A stretch of 64,000 bases of DNA, taken from positions 2,185,001 through 2,249,000 of the forward strand of contig NZ_CP033040.1 of the NCBI RefSeq assembly GCF_004293625.1, in the 5' to 3' direction. This stretch comes from Thiomicrorhabdus indica (GTDB taxonomy: Bacteria; Pseudomonadota; Gammaproteobacteria; Thiomicrospirales; Thiomicrospiraceae). The notes under the pieces were generated by a model. That model searched no databases, was not told where the DNA came from, and was given only the letters and a program-made list of their open reading frames with translations. A program made the position numbers and the translations under genes. Shown piece by piece: positions 26,705 through 35,162 of the stretch (position 1 is its first letter; the number at the start of each line of letters is the position of its first letter).

Positions 26705-29296
26705 TTACTCTTTAACCGAGAAAGTGTTCTCCAATACCTGCATATCAAACGCTCCGACCAACTGTTGTAAAGCTGAGTCTGACAGCAAGGACTGTTTGGC
26801 ATTTTCAAGCTTTTGCTGGGACTGTCTTTCAAGAAATTGACTAGGAGTCTCTGATAAATTTTCTTGCGCAATCGGCCAAGCTTGCCATTCAACAGTTGAT
26901 TTACAATATTGACTAAGAGCTTGTGCGATTTCTTGTTTTATCGAGTCAACATGAGGATAGTCATGTTCAGGCATTAGCGCCAAATTAAAACTTTCACCGG
27001 CCGGTAATAAAATGGAATTCAAGGCCACTTCTCGCTTCATCCCTGAAAATTTTAACACCTCAATCCATTGCATCCATTTAGTTAAATTCTGGGAAGGCGT
27101 AAGACTTTGCTCAAAGTCGGTCAAGCTATTAAAACCAATGTTTTCTGGCACTCTTGTATCTGTGGCTGAGTTAATCCTTTCTATGCCCGTAGAATTCACA
27201 TCTGTCGCCACTTCTCGAGTCTCTTGGACTCCTTCAACACTATTTTTTACCGGCCGGCCAGTGTTTTCAGCAGCTTCAGTTTTATCGGAGTTTTCAACCC
27301 AAGGAACATCATAAAACTGCGATAAGTCTTCAGACTGATTCATTTCTGCTTGAAGAACCTCTTGGGAAGCATTTTGCTGCATCGCCTGCGTTGAAAGAGC
27401 TGATTCTTCGATGTCATTTTGGGTGTGATTAGACTGCCCCCTACCATCATCTGTGCTATCAACAGCTTTTGCTTTCGGTAGATCTTCCAACGAATTTAAA
27501 TGGTGATCCTCGGCCTTATTTGTTGATAACTGATTTTCGCCTTCCCAAGGTAAATCAACTTTTTCTTCAAGGAAGGAGCCATTTTGCGGCTCAGCTATTT
27601 CATCATTTTGCGATTGAAAACGATCTGGAACTTGATTTAAGGAATGGCTTGATTCCGAAGATGAGTCAGTCGTTTTAAACTCTCTCAAACCCACACTTAC
27701 CTTGGAATCACTTTTAGCATGAGAAGAGTCGTCAGACTTAGCTGATGCAGGAGCTTGCAATGCCTGTAAACGCGCTTGCAACATTTCAGAATGGTTCACC
27801 GGTTGAGGCTGAACGACCTCTTCAACAGGTGTTTTTAAAATTTCAGAGTTTTCACTTAGCTCAACTTTTTTTTTTGCAGCACTTGAAACCAAAGATCGAG
27901 CAGAACTAAGGTGACTCATAGCGTCATTAATTCCCATGTCTTGAATCATTGATGGTTCATCAGGACGGATTCCTGATGCCAATCCAGAATCTAAAGAGTC
28001 TTTACTGGGGTTCGCCCCTGTATTTGAGCTTTGAACATTTGGACCTTGCGCCCCTTGATACGCATGAACCGAAGGTTTTTCTGACGTGATAACAGGCCCT
28101 TGCTGGCTTATGGTAGAACTCAAACTTTGGTTAGTTTGGACAGTCTCCATTTGGGTAGAAGGCGTTGATTTTCCAAATCCATGAGAGTCTGGAGTATGCA
28201 CTTCTTGTACCGCCTTGGGAGAAAAGGCCAACATTCTCATCAGCCCCATTTCAAAGCCAATTCGGATATCCGGAGATAGCAACATATCTTGCTTGGTCAG
28301 CAAAGCAATTTGATAAAGCATTTGCACTCTTTCCGCCGATAAACTCTCAGCAAAGGCGGTCAAAGTTTCATCTGGCAGCCCAGAATTTAAATTCACGTCT
28401 TGAAAGACCTGATGATAACTAATCGCATGTAAAGCCTCAATCAATTGAGTCAAAAGGGCTTGGTAATCTACCCCCATTGCGCCAATATCCATGATGACCG
28501 CTTTTAAATCCTCAGATGCATAGTCGGCAAGAGCCTCTAAAACTCGGATAGTAAACTGTTGATCCACCAAGCCCAGCATTGTCTGCACCGACTCAAATTG
28601 AATCGCTCCACCACTGTAAGCAATGGCTTGATCCAGTAAACTTAATGCATCTCGCGCAGAGCCATCCGCACTTTTCGCAATCAACCCCAAAGCGGATTCT
28701 TCAAATTTCAAAGACTCCTGTGATAACACATAAGCTAGGTGACTCTGAATCTGCTCAATCGTTAAACGCATTAAATTAAACTGCAAGCAACGCGACAAAA
28801 CCGTAATGGGTAGCTTGTGCGGATCGGTTGTCGCCAAGATAAATTTCACATGCTCTGGAGGCTCTTCCAATGTTTTGAGTAACGCATTGAAACTGCTTTT
28901 TGAAAGCATGTGCACTTCATCAATCAGATATACCTTGAAACGGCCTTGTGTGGCTGCAAATTGCACGTTATCCAAAATTTCACGTGTATCATCTACTTTG
29001 GTTTTTGAAGCCGCGTCCACCTCAATCAAATCAATGAATTTACCTTCATCAATGGCTCGACAGTTATCACAGACACCACAAGGCGTTGAACTGATTCCTT
29101 GCTCGCAATTCAGAGCCTTGGCAAAAATGCGTGCAATCGTGGTTTTCCCCACTCCGCGCGTGCCCGTAAATAGATAAGCATGATGTAAACGGTTTTGATC
29201 CAAAGCATTTGCCAACGCTTGCATCACATGTTGCTGCCCGACTAATTCAGCAAATTTCTTTGGACGCCATTTACGCGCCAAAACCGTATAACTCAT
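26705..29296 (-). CDS. dnaX: DNA polymerase III subunits tau and gamma
   Basis: The 863-residue tau is longer than E. coli (643) because of a Ser/Gln-rich middle (about residues 375-700). The clamp-loader AAA+ part has FTGTRGVGKTTIARIFAKAL (Walker A), the four-Cys zinc module NCEQGISSTPCGVCDNC, LIDEVHMLS (Walker B) and sensor 1 ATTDPHKLP. The C-terminal region should contact DnaB and alpha. An A10 run (27866-27875) encodes Lys475-477. After a -1 shift the next codons are AGT TGA; after a +1 shift, AAG TTG AGC TAA. Slippage there would give a gamma form of about 478 residues. Start ATG at 29296. First protein gene of dnaX-ybaB-recR. Two CCGGCCGG palindromes (26997, 27250). Confidence 0.96.
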   Translation of the reverse strand: MSYTVLARKWRPKKFAELVGQQHVMQALANALDQNRLHHAYLFTGTRGVGKTTIARIFAKALNCEQGISSTPCGVCDNCRAIDEGKFIDLIEVDAASKTKVDDTREILDNVQFAATQGRFKVYLIDEVHMLSKSSFNALLKTLEEPPEHVKFILATTDPHKLPITVLSRCLQFNLMRLTIEQIQSHLAYVLSQESLKFEESALGLIAKSADGSARDALSLLDQAIAYSGGAIQFESVQTMLGLVDQQFTIRVLEALADYASEDLKAVIMDIGAMGVDYQALLTQLIEALHAISYHQVFQDVNLNSGLPDETLTAFAESLSAERVQMLYQIALLTKQDMLLSPDIRIGFEMGLMRMLAFSPKAVQEVHTPDSHGFGKSTPSTQMETVQTNQSLSSTISQQGPVITSEKPSVHAYQGAQGPNVQSSNTGANPSKDSLDSGLASGIRPDEPSMIQDMGINDAMSHLSSARSLVSSAAKKKVELSENSEILKTPVEEVVQPQPVNHSEMLQARLQALQAPASAKSDDSSHAKSDSKVSVGLREFKTTDSSSESSHSLNQVPDRFQSQNDEIAEPQNGSFLEEKVDLPWEGENQLSTNKAEDHHLNSLEDLPKAKAVDSTDDGRGQSNHTQNDIEESALSTQAMQQNASQEVLQAEMNQSEDLSQFYDVPWVENSDKTEAAENTGRPVKNSVEGVQETREVATDVNSTGIERINSATDTRVPENIGFNSLTDFEQSLTPSQNLTKWMQWIEVLKFSGMKREVALNSILLPAGESFNLALMPEHDYPHVDSIKQEIAQALSQYCKSTVEWQAWPIAQENLSETPSQFLERQSQQKLENAKQSLLSDSALQQLVGAFDMQVLENTFSVKE
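27866..27875 (-). promoter_or_regulatory. A10 slippery run in dnaX (predicted gamma-producing frameshift site)
   Basis: Ten consecutive A on the coding strand, framed GCA AAA AAA AAA GTT GAG. Both alternative frames stop at once (TGA two codons on, TAA three codons on). E. coli dnaX uses ribosomal -1 frameshifting at A6G; Thermus dnaX uses transcriptional slippage on A9. I see no Shine-Dalgarno-like stimulator just upstream, which favours transcriptional slippage here. Confidence 0.7.
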
Positions 29297-29439
29297 AGAC
29301 CTATCCCTGAGAAAAACAATAATTTATGTATGAAATTGAGACGTTATTCTAACGTGAAGAGAGGCTAAAATAGCAGTTAATTACAAGCAATCTTAAAGGA
29401 GATGGATAATTTAGAAATTAAATGAGGTGCTTAATAAAT

Positions 29440-29549
29440 GGTGGCAACTCTATCCGCCTGACCTTGGCGCACGCATCAGCTAGTACCGTTGCTTCCTTCC
29501 GGACCTGGCGGGGTTTCCAACCTAGCGTCGCAAGGGGACGAATAGAATC
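29440..29549 (-). ncRNA. ffs: Signal recognition particle 4.5S RNA
   Basis: On the minus strand, the apical SRP loop is unmistakable: CCAGGTCCGGAAGGAAGCA (about 29507-29489), the Ffh-binding GGAA tetraloop with its symmetric and asymmetric bulges. The distal strand (GCGTGCGCCAAGGTCAGG) and the closing helix (CTATTCG pairing with CGGATAG) follow. The size of about 110 nt fits the short gammaproteobacterial type. End positions are set by the closing helix and may be off by several bases. It lies directly upstream of dnaX on the same strand. Confidence 0.95.
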
Positions 29550-29563
29550 ACCATAATGTAATT

Positions 29564-29592
29564 TATCTAAAAGAGTATCAGATAAATGGCAA
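29564..29592 (-). promoter_or_regulatory. Putative ffs promoter
   Basis: On the minus strand, TTGCCA (29592-29587), a 17-base spacer and TAGATA (29569-29564). A start about seven bases on would leave a short 5' leader before the mature SRP RNA. Confidence 0.5.
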
Positions 29593-29816
29593 GAGCCTGA
29601 TTACCAGAATAAATCAAAGTAACCTCGAGCAACATCCAATTGACTAATCAATGCCAATCAGGACATAGCCACTCTCTCACGATGCGCATTCTATAACCCG
29701 ACTACAGTTTTGTCAAAACTAAACTCGAACACACCTTTCTGCTTTCTGTAAAAGACCTTTTGACGGCTGGCAGTAACTCATACACAATAGACATAAACAC
29801 CTATCACAGAGATTCT

Positions 29817-30650
29817 ATGGACTTCTTCACAGATAACTTATTTTTCTTTATCTCCAAAGTGGCCTGGGCACTCCTAAGCCCCAGCAACCTGTTAATTTTC
29901 TTGTTTATCCTAGGAACTGTTTTTGTAATTTTAGGCCGTCGAAGTGCCGCATTAAAAATGCTTATTCCCACAAGCGTTGTTGCATTGATGATTTCAATCT
30001 ACCCAGTCAGTGATTGGCTCATAGAGCCTTTAGAAAAACGTTTTCTTGCACCTGAAACTTTACCGGACACAGTAGACGGGATCATTATTTTAGGGGGTGG
30101 AGAAGATGTTTCCGTCGGTATCAGTTGGAATTCAAAAGAAATTGGATTAGCTGGAGACCGGTTCATCAGCACTCAGGAGCTGGCACAAATCTATCCAAAA
30201 GCTCCGATTATTTTTACCGGTGGAGTAGGACAACTGACCATGCACAGCCATCTACAAATGCAGCTAAGCACTCAAAACTCACCGCTTGGTTCTCAGATTT
30301 TACAAGGCTTAGGCATCGAGCCTGAACGGCTTGTTGTCGAGCGTTTATCGCGAAATACCTTTGAAAACTTTAAAAACATCCAACCGTTATTACCCAATTC
30401 AACCGGCCGGTATCTATTAGTCACTTCTGCATATCACATGCCCCGTTCCGTAGGCATTGCTCGAAAACTACGGATTAACGTAATTCCTTACCCTGCGGAT
30501 TATCGCTCTACTCACGAAAATTTTAGAAGGATTGATTTTGACTTTTATGGACATTTACAAGCACTGGAACCCGCTTGGAAAGAATGGATTGGCTTAACAG
30601 CGTATTACTGGACAGGCAAAACTAGTGAGTGGTTTCCGAAAGAAAACTAA
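29817..30650 (+). CDS. ElyC/SanA/YdcF family membrane protein (DUF218)
   Basis: At 277 residues, two N-terminal membrane segments (about 15-32 and 40-57) are followed by a periplasmic DUF218 domain. Motifs are VDGIIILGGGEDVS, PIIFTGGVG, VVERLSRNTFENF and LLVTSAYHMPRSVGIARK. In E. coli the close relative ElyC affects peptidoglycan precursor and lipid-carrier metabolism. I use the ATG at 29817; an upstream in-frame TTG adds a polar stretch without a ribosome site. It carries a CCGGCCGG palindrome (30403) and ends before a palindromic element, convergent with hemN. Confidence 0.85.
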   Translation: MDFFTDNLFFFISKVAWALLSPSNLLIFLFILGTVFVILGRRSAALKMLIPTSVVALMISIYPVSDWLIEPLEKRFLAPETLPDTVDGIIILGGGEDVSVGISWNSKEIGLAGDRFISTQELAQIYPKAPIIFTGGVGQLTMHSHLQMQLSTQNSPLGSQILQGLGIEPERLVVERLSRNTFENFKNIQPLLPNSTGRYLLVTSAYHMPRSVGIARKLRINVIPYPADYRSTHENFRRIDFDFYGHLQALEPAWKEWIGLTAYYWTGKTSEWFPKEN

Positions 30651-30679
30651 CTTTCCCAAGTCAGACGTATCAAATCTAA

Positions 30680-30781
30680 GTACCTGTGTTGAGTTTTAAA
30701 AAGATGCTGTAAACCCATCCTTGAGGCGCTCGGCGCAGAACTTCCTATTCTGCGACGCTTTTTAAAACTCAACACAGGCAC
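30680..30781. repeat. Palindromic element with nested hairpin between elyC-like gene and hemN
   Basis: Two 21-base perfect inverted arms (30683-30703 and 30758-30778, beginning CCTGTGTTGAG and carrying TTTTAAAAAG), extending with one mismatch by a further GT at the ends. Inside, CGCAGAA/TTCTGCG (about 30735-30755) makes a second hairpin. The right arm joins the inner hairpin directly, while the left has about 30 extra bases. It could serve as a bidirectional terminator for the convergent genes, or be a small palindromic mobile element. Confidence 0.75.
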
Positions 30782-30809
30782 GTCGCCAACAAAAGTTTTG
30801 GAAAAGAAC

Positions 30810-32192
30810 TTAAATCACCTTCGAAAAACGGTTCTGCATATCCGGCTTCAAATAAGCATCAAATACCATACAGATGTTTCGAATCAACAAACGGCCTTTA
30901 GGGGTTACAAATATATCTTTGCCATCCAGCGTAATCAAACCGTCTTCAACCATCGGTGCGAGGTTCTGAATCTCTTTAGCAAAATACTCATCAAAATGAA
31001 TCTGCCATTGCTGATTTATCACTTCAAAATTCAAATGAAAGTGCGAAATCAAACGGGTAATCACATCTCGTCGCAATTCATCATCTTCGGTCAGTTGCAC
31101 TCCTCGAAAAACGGCTAATTCACCCGAATCAATCGCTTCATAATATTCTGCCAAACTTTTACGATTTTGCGCATAGGTATTGTTTACCAAAGAAATTGAG
31201 GTTGCCCCCATTCCCACCAAATCACATTCCGCATGGGTTGAGTAACCCTGAAAATTTCGATATAGGGTTTCATTGCGCTGAGCCACCGCAAGTTCATCGT
31301 CGGGCTTCGCAAAGTGATCCATTCCTATGTAGACATAACCTGCTTGCAAAAGACGCTCAGTCGCAGCATGCAGAATGGCCAACTTTTCGTCTGGATTTGG
31401 CATATCTGCTTCATTCATTTTCTTTTGAGTTGGGAATAAACTTGGCATGTGTGCATAATTGAAAATCGAAAATCGATCCGGTTGTGCTTCTAGCACTCGA
31501 TCCAATGTACGGATAAACCCTCTCTCAGTTTGATGTGGCAAACCATAAATCAAATCGACATTGACCGACAAAAATCCAGCTTCACGCGCACCTTCCAACA
31601 CCTCAAAAGTTTCTGCCTGCGTTTGAATACGATTCACCGCTTTTTGGACTTTTTCATCGAAGTCTTGCACCCCCAAACTCATTCGGTTAAAGCCAAGTTC
31701 GCGCATCAACAACACGGATTCTCGATTAGCCTCTCGAGGGTCAATTTCAATTGAGTATTCTCCGGAATCATCATCATACAAATTAAAATGCTGACGAGTT
31801 TTATCCATCAGAGCACGCATTTCATCATTATTAATAAAGGTCGGAGTACCACCACCCCAGTGCAGCTGTTCGACTTTTCGGCTTGAATCAAACAATTTGG
31901 ATTGCATTTCAATTTCTTTAAACAGACGATCCAAATATGGTGTAGTTTTTGAACGGTCGCGCGTCCAGACTTTATTACAGGCACAAAAAAAACAAACCGT
32001 GTCGCAAAACGGAATATGGAAATACAACGACAAGCCACGATCAGACTCATTACTTCGTTTAGCCGCCGCTGCATAGTCGCTCATTCCAAACGACTCATCA
32101 AACTGCAACGCAGTTGGGTAAGACGTGTAACGAGGTCCTGTTTGGTTATAGCGCTTAATTAACGCTTCATCGAATTGAATTGCCTGTTGCAT
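30810..32192 (-). CDS. hemN: Oxygen-independent coproporphyrinogen III dehydrogenase
   Basis: A 460-residue radical SAM enzyme of anaerobic/microaerobic heme synthesis that oxidatively decarboxylates coproporphyrinogen III. SLYFHIPFCDTVCFFCACNK carries the CX3CX2C cluster site plus the extra Cys of true HemN. GGGTPTF, SIEIDPRE, FNRMSLGVQDFD and YGLPHQT follow, and the C-terminal HemN domain ends in IRNICMVFDAYL. Length matches E. coli HemN (457). Monocistronic by context. Confidence 0.96.
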   Translation of the reverse strand: MQQAIQFDEALIKRYNQTGPRYTSYPTALQFDESFGMSDYAAAAKRSNESDRGLSLYFHIPFCDTVCFFCACNKVWTRDRSKTTPYLDRLFKEIEMQSKLFDSSRKVEQLHWGGGTPTFINNDEMRALMDKTRQHFNLYDDDSGEYSIEIDPREANRESVLLMRELGFNRMSLGVQDFDEKVQKAVNRIQTQAETFEVLEGAREAGFLSVNVDLIYGLPHQTERGFIRTLDRVLEAQPDRFSIFNYAHMPSLFPTQKKMNEADMPNPDEKLAILHAATERLLQAGYVYIGMDHFAKPDDELAVAQRNETLYRNFQGYSTHAECDLVGMGATSISLVNNTYAQNRKSLAEYYEAIDSGELAVFRGVQLTEDDELRRDVITRLISHFHLNFEVINQQWQIHFDEYFAKEIQNLAPMVEDGLITLDGKDIFVTPKGRLLIRNICMVFDAYLKPDMQNRFSKVI

Positions 32193-32358
32193 CGCCCGAT
32201 TCCTCTCATTATCTTCAGTCGCGAGAATCCTAAAACATTTGGTTTAAAATCAAGTTAATCGAGCACAAGAAATACAAATACAGACATATGAAATCCATCG
32301 TTAGCCTTAAATTAAGCCAAATGCTTTGCAATTCTTTTCTGGTAAACCCACTTCCACC

Positions 32359-33576
32359 TTAATTCAAGCTCGACAAAGTTTGCGACGCCCATCCATTGGC
32401 AGACATATAGCTGTTGGAAATCGCCATAATATCCATACTTTCAAAACCAGCCATCAAGACTTGGGTATTTCCTTGCTCCATAGAACGAGCAATAAACAAA
32501 CCTTTACCCATCGAACCTTTCTGATCCGTTAAAGCAACTTTAACTTCATCCGACAAAGGAAGTTCATCAACAATATCAACCATTGGTTCTTTCAAAAACG
32601 CATTCAACGTTGAGAAAAGCCCGACCATGAAATAGCGCTCTGCCTGATCTTTTTGATTGATCGCTTCTGCCACCATCTCTAAAAACTTTGCTCGAACCAG
32701 AGCCGTCATCAATAATTCTTCTGGAACATCATCCACTTCCGACATCATCAACATATTGACCCAAAATTTCAGACGCTTAAGCCCCATGAAATTGACCGCA
32801 TCTTTCAAGGATTCCACAACGTAAGGCAATTCATTCTGAGGGTGATTAATAGCGGATAGCAGTTTATGCGTCAATCCAACATCAGCACCAATCGTTTCTG
32901 CCAAAGCGCTAAATTCCACATCAGGATTATTCACTTCGGCCAAAAGTTTTAACATTGCCAGTTTGTTGCTGGAAATTTCTTTCTTCGTGGAGACAACTGG
33001 ATTAGTGAAAAAATACCCTTGAAATAGCTTTGCACCTTTATCTCTTAGGGTTTGGAACAACCCTTCTGAATCAACTTCTGTCACGACCACTTCCAGACTT
33101 TTATCGTGTAATTTAGTCAAAATGGTATTAAAAACATCGCTACTCGCTGTCTTTTGGTTGATTTTCACAAGCTTTGCAATCGATAAAAGCTTGTCATGCG
33201 CTTCTGTCTGCTCATAATTTTGCATGGCAATTTTCACACCAGCCTGCATCATCTCTTTAATCGATTCCAAGGCTTCTTTGTGCGCCAGTAAATCCACATT
33301 CACCTCAACATAGAGATTCGAAATCGGTTCAATATTGGGTAATAAGTCTAATTTCAACATTTCAAGTGGCGCTTGATAAAAAACAGGCTTGTTTGACGTT
33401 AATTTGTCAAAACCAATATTTTCAGTCACACCTTGCCATAAAGACTTCGCTTCATCATGCCAATCTTGAAGCGTCAACTTCGCACCTTGCACCGGCGTAA
33501 CACTCAATTGATAAGCAAACAGCGTTTGCGTCGCATCTAAAATAGGTAATTTATTTAGCAGTAAGTTGTGATGCAT
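32359..33576 (-). CDS. HDOD protein with degenerate EAL domain
   Basis: At 405 residues, it has the layout of the YuxH/CdgJ group, an N-terminal EAL-like half and a C-terminal HDOD half (about 200-395). The EAL half lacks the catalytic set: the place of DDFG reads MQNYEQTEA, though the final KLFQGYFFTNP is kept. It should not hydrolyse c-di-GMP. HDOD proteins of this type act in signalling, often for motility. Single gene with 635 bases of non-coding DNA upstream. Confidence 0.85.
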   Translation of the reverse strand: MHHNLLLNKLPILDATQTLFAYQLSVTPVQGAKLTLQDWHDEAKSLWQGVTENIGFDKLTSNKPVFYQAPLEMLKLDLLPNIEPISNLYVEVNVDLLAHKEALESIKEMMQAGVKIAMQNYEQTEAHDKLLSIAKLVKINQKTASSDVFNTILTKLHDKSLEVVVTEVDSEGLFQTLRDKGAKLFQGYFFTNPVVSTKKEISSNKLAMLKLLAEVNNPDVEFSALAETIGADVGLTHKLLSAINHPQNELPYVVESLKDAVNFMGLKRLKFWVNMLMMSEVDDVPEELLMTALVRAKFLEMVAEAINQKDQAERYFMVGLFSTLNAFLKEPMVDIVDELPLSDEVKVALTDQKGSMGKGLFIARSMEQGNTQVLMAGFESMDIMAISNSYMSANGWASQTLSSLN

Positions 33577-33812
33577 ATTTCACCCTCTGATTTTTTCTTC
33601 TTCTACTTTATGTTTTCTCGTGAAACTTCAAATAAGGACATAAAAACTGAAATGAGATTTTTTGTAATCTTCTACCCAATACGGTTGGATTTATCCTAAT
33701 CCAATTTTCACAATGTTAGAACGAAAAAGTAAACAAAAGCAAAACAGACTTGATTGAAAACTATTTACCGGCCGGTAAAGTTTGTTGAATTTACTGTTAA
33801 ATAAGAAATAAA

Positions 33813-33846
33813 AAACCCCAAAGTTGATATCCAACATTTGGGGTTA
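33813..33846 (-). terminator. Rho-independent terminator, now distant from the Spy-like gene
   Basis: CCCCAAA-GTTG / CAAC-A-TTTGGGG stem with a one-base bulge, followed on the minus strand by TTTTTTATTTC. The nearest upstream minus-strand gene is the Spy-like gene (stop at 34213). Removing the 263-bp MITE-like element would put the hairpin about 100 bases from that stop. Confidence 0.65.
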
Positions 33847-33867
33847 ATTTATCAGCCAATGATTTAA

Positions 33868-34130
33868 GGAGCCTCTGATTGAATCAGACTAAAATTCTGC
33901 GAGACTTCTAGTCCGATTATTTTAGGCGTGGCACACCGACCTTTGTTATTCTAAGATTAAGGGTCATAACAACAAAGAATCATGCTAGAAGACTCGCCCA
34001 CAGGGGCTTAGCCAAATTAGTCATCTCTGCGTTGTGAAGTATTGCAAGGTCTAGACATTCCTGCAACTTCACGCCTTGACCTGAAAAATTTGGCGTTGCC
34101 AAAAATTGATCCGATTCGATCAGAGAATCC
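33868..34130. mobile_element. MITE-like element (263 bp), IS5-type ends suspected
   Basis: The ends are inverted repeats: left GGAGCCTCTGATTGAATCAG, right (reverse complement) GGATTCTCTGATCGAATCGG, 16 of 20 identical. They are flanked on both sides by TTAA (33864-33867 and 34131-34134), which fits a 4-bp duplication of the YTAR type used by IS5-group elements. The interior has more paired segments: GCGAGACTTCTAG with CTAGAAGACTCGC, GCCAAATT with AATTTGGC, and TGAAGT/ACTTCA. No transposase frame is present, so it would need a helper in trans. Confidence 0.65.
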
Positions 34131-34212
34131 TTAAGAGTTTGTTTCAAAAATCGCGAAGTACTTTTACACAAAGTTAAAATTTTTCGCGTTCATCATCAAT
34201 AATGAACTGAAA

Positions 34213-34698
34213 TCATTTATAGGCCTTATTTTTCATGCCTTTTAGAAATTCTGGGTAAATTTCATTTATCAACTTTGTGTATTGCTCATTATTGAGTTGC
34301 GACTTCACAAACTGATGACATTTAATCTTCCCATTCGCTAACTTATTTCGCAATGCTTGAATCTCATCATTGCGTGCTTGCAATTGCTTCCAACTCGCCC
34401 CTTTCAAGGCATCATCATGCGACTGGCTCTCTAAGCTTAGAATCTGTTTTGACAATTTTGCTCCGCCCGGTGCCTTTTCATTTTTAAACTTATTAAACGC
34501 TTTACACTGCTCGGCAGATAACCCCAGCTTGCTCTCACTATTTAGCACCACCGGCAAAAGGTTTGGCATATAAGTGGTGTGTAACGTCACTTGAATGTTT
34601 TGTGGTGTTTGTGTCGGCACTTCACAGATACCGGCCTGAGCCTGGCCCATTGCCAAAACTAAACCAGATGTCATTGCGATTTTAAGTAGTGATTTCAT
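34213..34698 (-). CDS. Small periplasmic protein, Spy/CpxP-like
   Basis: At 161 residues, a signal peptide (about 1-22, ending AQA) is followed by a helical, charged body with LSAEQCKAFNKFKNEK and LNNEQYTKLINEIYPEFL. These resemble the LTxxQ motifs of Spy/CpxP periplasmic chaperones. Two to three Cys residues are present. The assignment is tentative. It diverges from the mop/mod region; its own promoter should lie in 34699-34850. Confidence 0.55.
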   Translation of the reverse strand: MKSLLKIAMTSGLVLAMGQAQAGICEVPTQTPQNIQVTLHTTYMPNLLPVVLNSESKLGLSAEQCKAFNKFKNEKAPGGAKLSKQILSLESQSHDDALKGASWKQLQARNDEIQALRNKLANGKIKCHQFVKSQLNNEQYTKLINEIYPEFLKGMKNKAYK

Positions 34699-34848
34699 TT
34701 TTTCTCCAAATGTCTTACAGAGTGAACAATTAATGTTTGAATTTTTTGAAATAGTAGCACAGCAAAACCTAGTTATAAATTTTTTCTATACATAAATCAA
34801 TTTTTCAAAAATCACTAGAATCTGAATTGGCAACAGACCCTAATCAAA

Positions 34849-34877
34849 TTGACTTTCATACCAAAGACTCATAGAAT
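34849..34877 (+). promoter_or_regulatory. Promoter reading toward mop/mod genes
   Basis: TTGACT (34849-34854), a 17-base spacer, TAGAAT (34872-34877). The predicted start near 34884 abuts the 24-bp ModE-like operator. Confidence 0.65.
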
Positions 34878-34884
34878 TCAAAAC

Positions 34885-34908
34885 CATTATTTCTTTAAAG
34901 TAATAACG
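34885..34908. promoter_or_regulatory. ModE-like operator, site 1 (mop/mod)
   Basis: CATTAT-N12-ATAACG, 24 bases in all. It matches the soxA-promoter site (42179) at 18 of 24 positions. It lies at about +1 to +24 of the 34849 promoter, where a repressor would block transcription. Resemblance to the E. coli modA operator (CGTTAT...ATAACG) is from memory. Confidence 0.55.
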
Positions 34909-35005
34909 TAAAAATCCCGTGTTAATTCTACGCATTAAGCTCAACTTAACACTTATCTACAGTAAATAAAATCCTAAAATATTTGAAAAATATCGCCGTT
35001 ATGAA

Positions 35006-35034
35006 TTGAATTGATTTAATGAATTTTTTATATT
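35006..35034 (+). promoter_or_regulatory. Second possible promoter of mop
   Basis: TTGAAT (35006-35011), a 17-base spacer, TATATT (35029-35034), about 120 bases before the mop start. Confidence 0.45.
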
Positions 35035-35162
35035 CTCGCTGCTATCAAAAAGACAAATGCATTAATAAGTATTAAAGAGAATGAATAATGCACTTTATGA
35101 CCTCTTTTTAAACTCAAAATTTGTTATTCAAATATCAAAACCAATCCAATGGAGAATAAACT

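Larger units (their letters stand above)
33577..34212. other. Non-coding region holding a terminator and a MITE-like element
   Basis: 636 bases with no supported gene. From left: the upstream region of the HDOD gene, a CCGGCCGG palindrome (33768), a terminator hairpin (33813-33846), and the MITE-like element (33868-34130). The 3' flank of the Spy-like gene follows, with a small palindrome GTTCAT/ATGAAC at about 34188-34207. Confidence 0.7.
34699..35162. other. Regulatory region between Spy-like gene and mop
   Basis: 464 AT-rich bases without a supported gene. It contains a near-consensus promoter (34849-34877), a ModE-like operator at its start site (34885-34908) and a second possible promoter (35006-35034). 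The transcript from the first promoter would have a 5' leader of about 280 nt before mop. Confidence 0.7.

Noticed and set aside
27469-29177. Several long open frames opposite dnaX
   Set aside because: They are shadows of dnaX with no ribosome sites or domain patterns.
33980-34171. A 63-codon open frame on the minus strand
   Set aside because: It lies across the right end of the MITE-like element and is explained by its inverted repeats.
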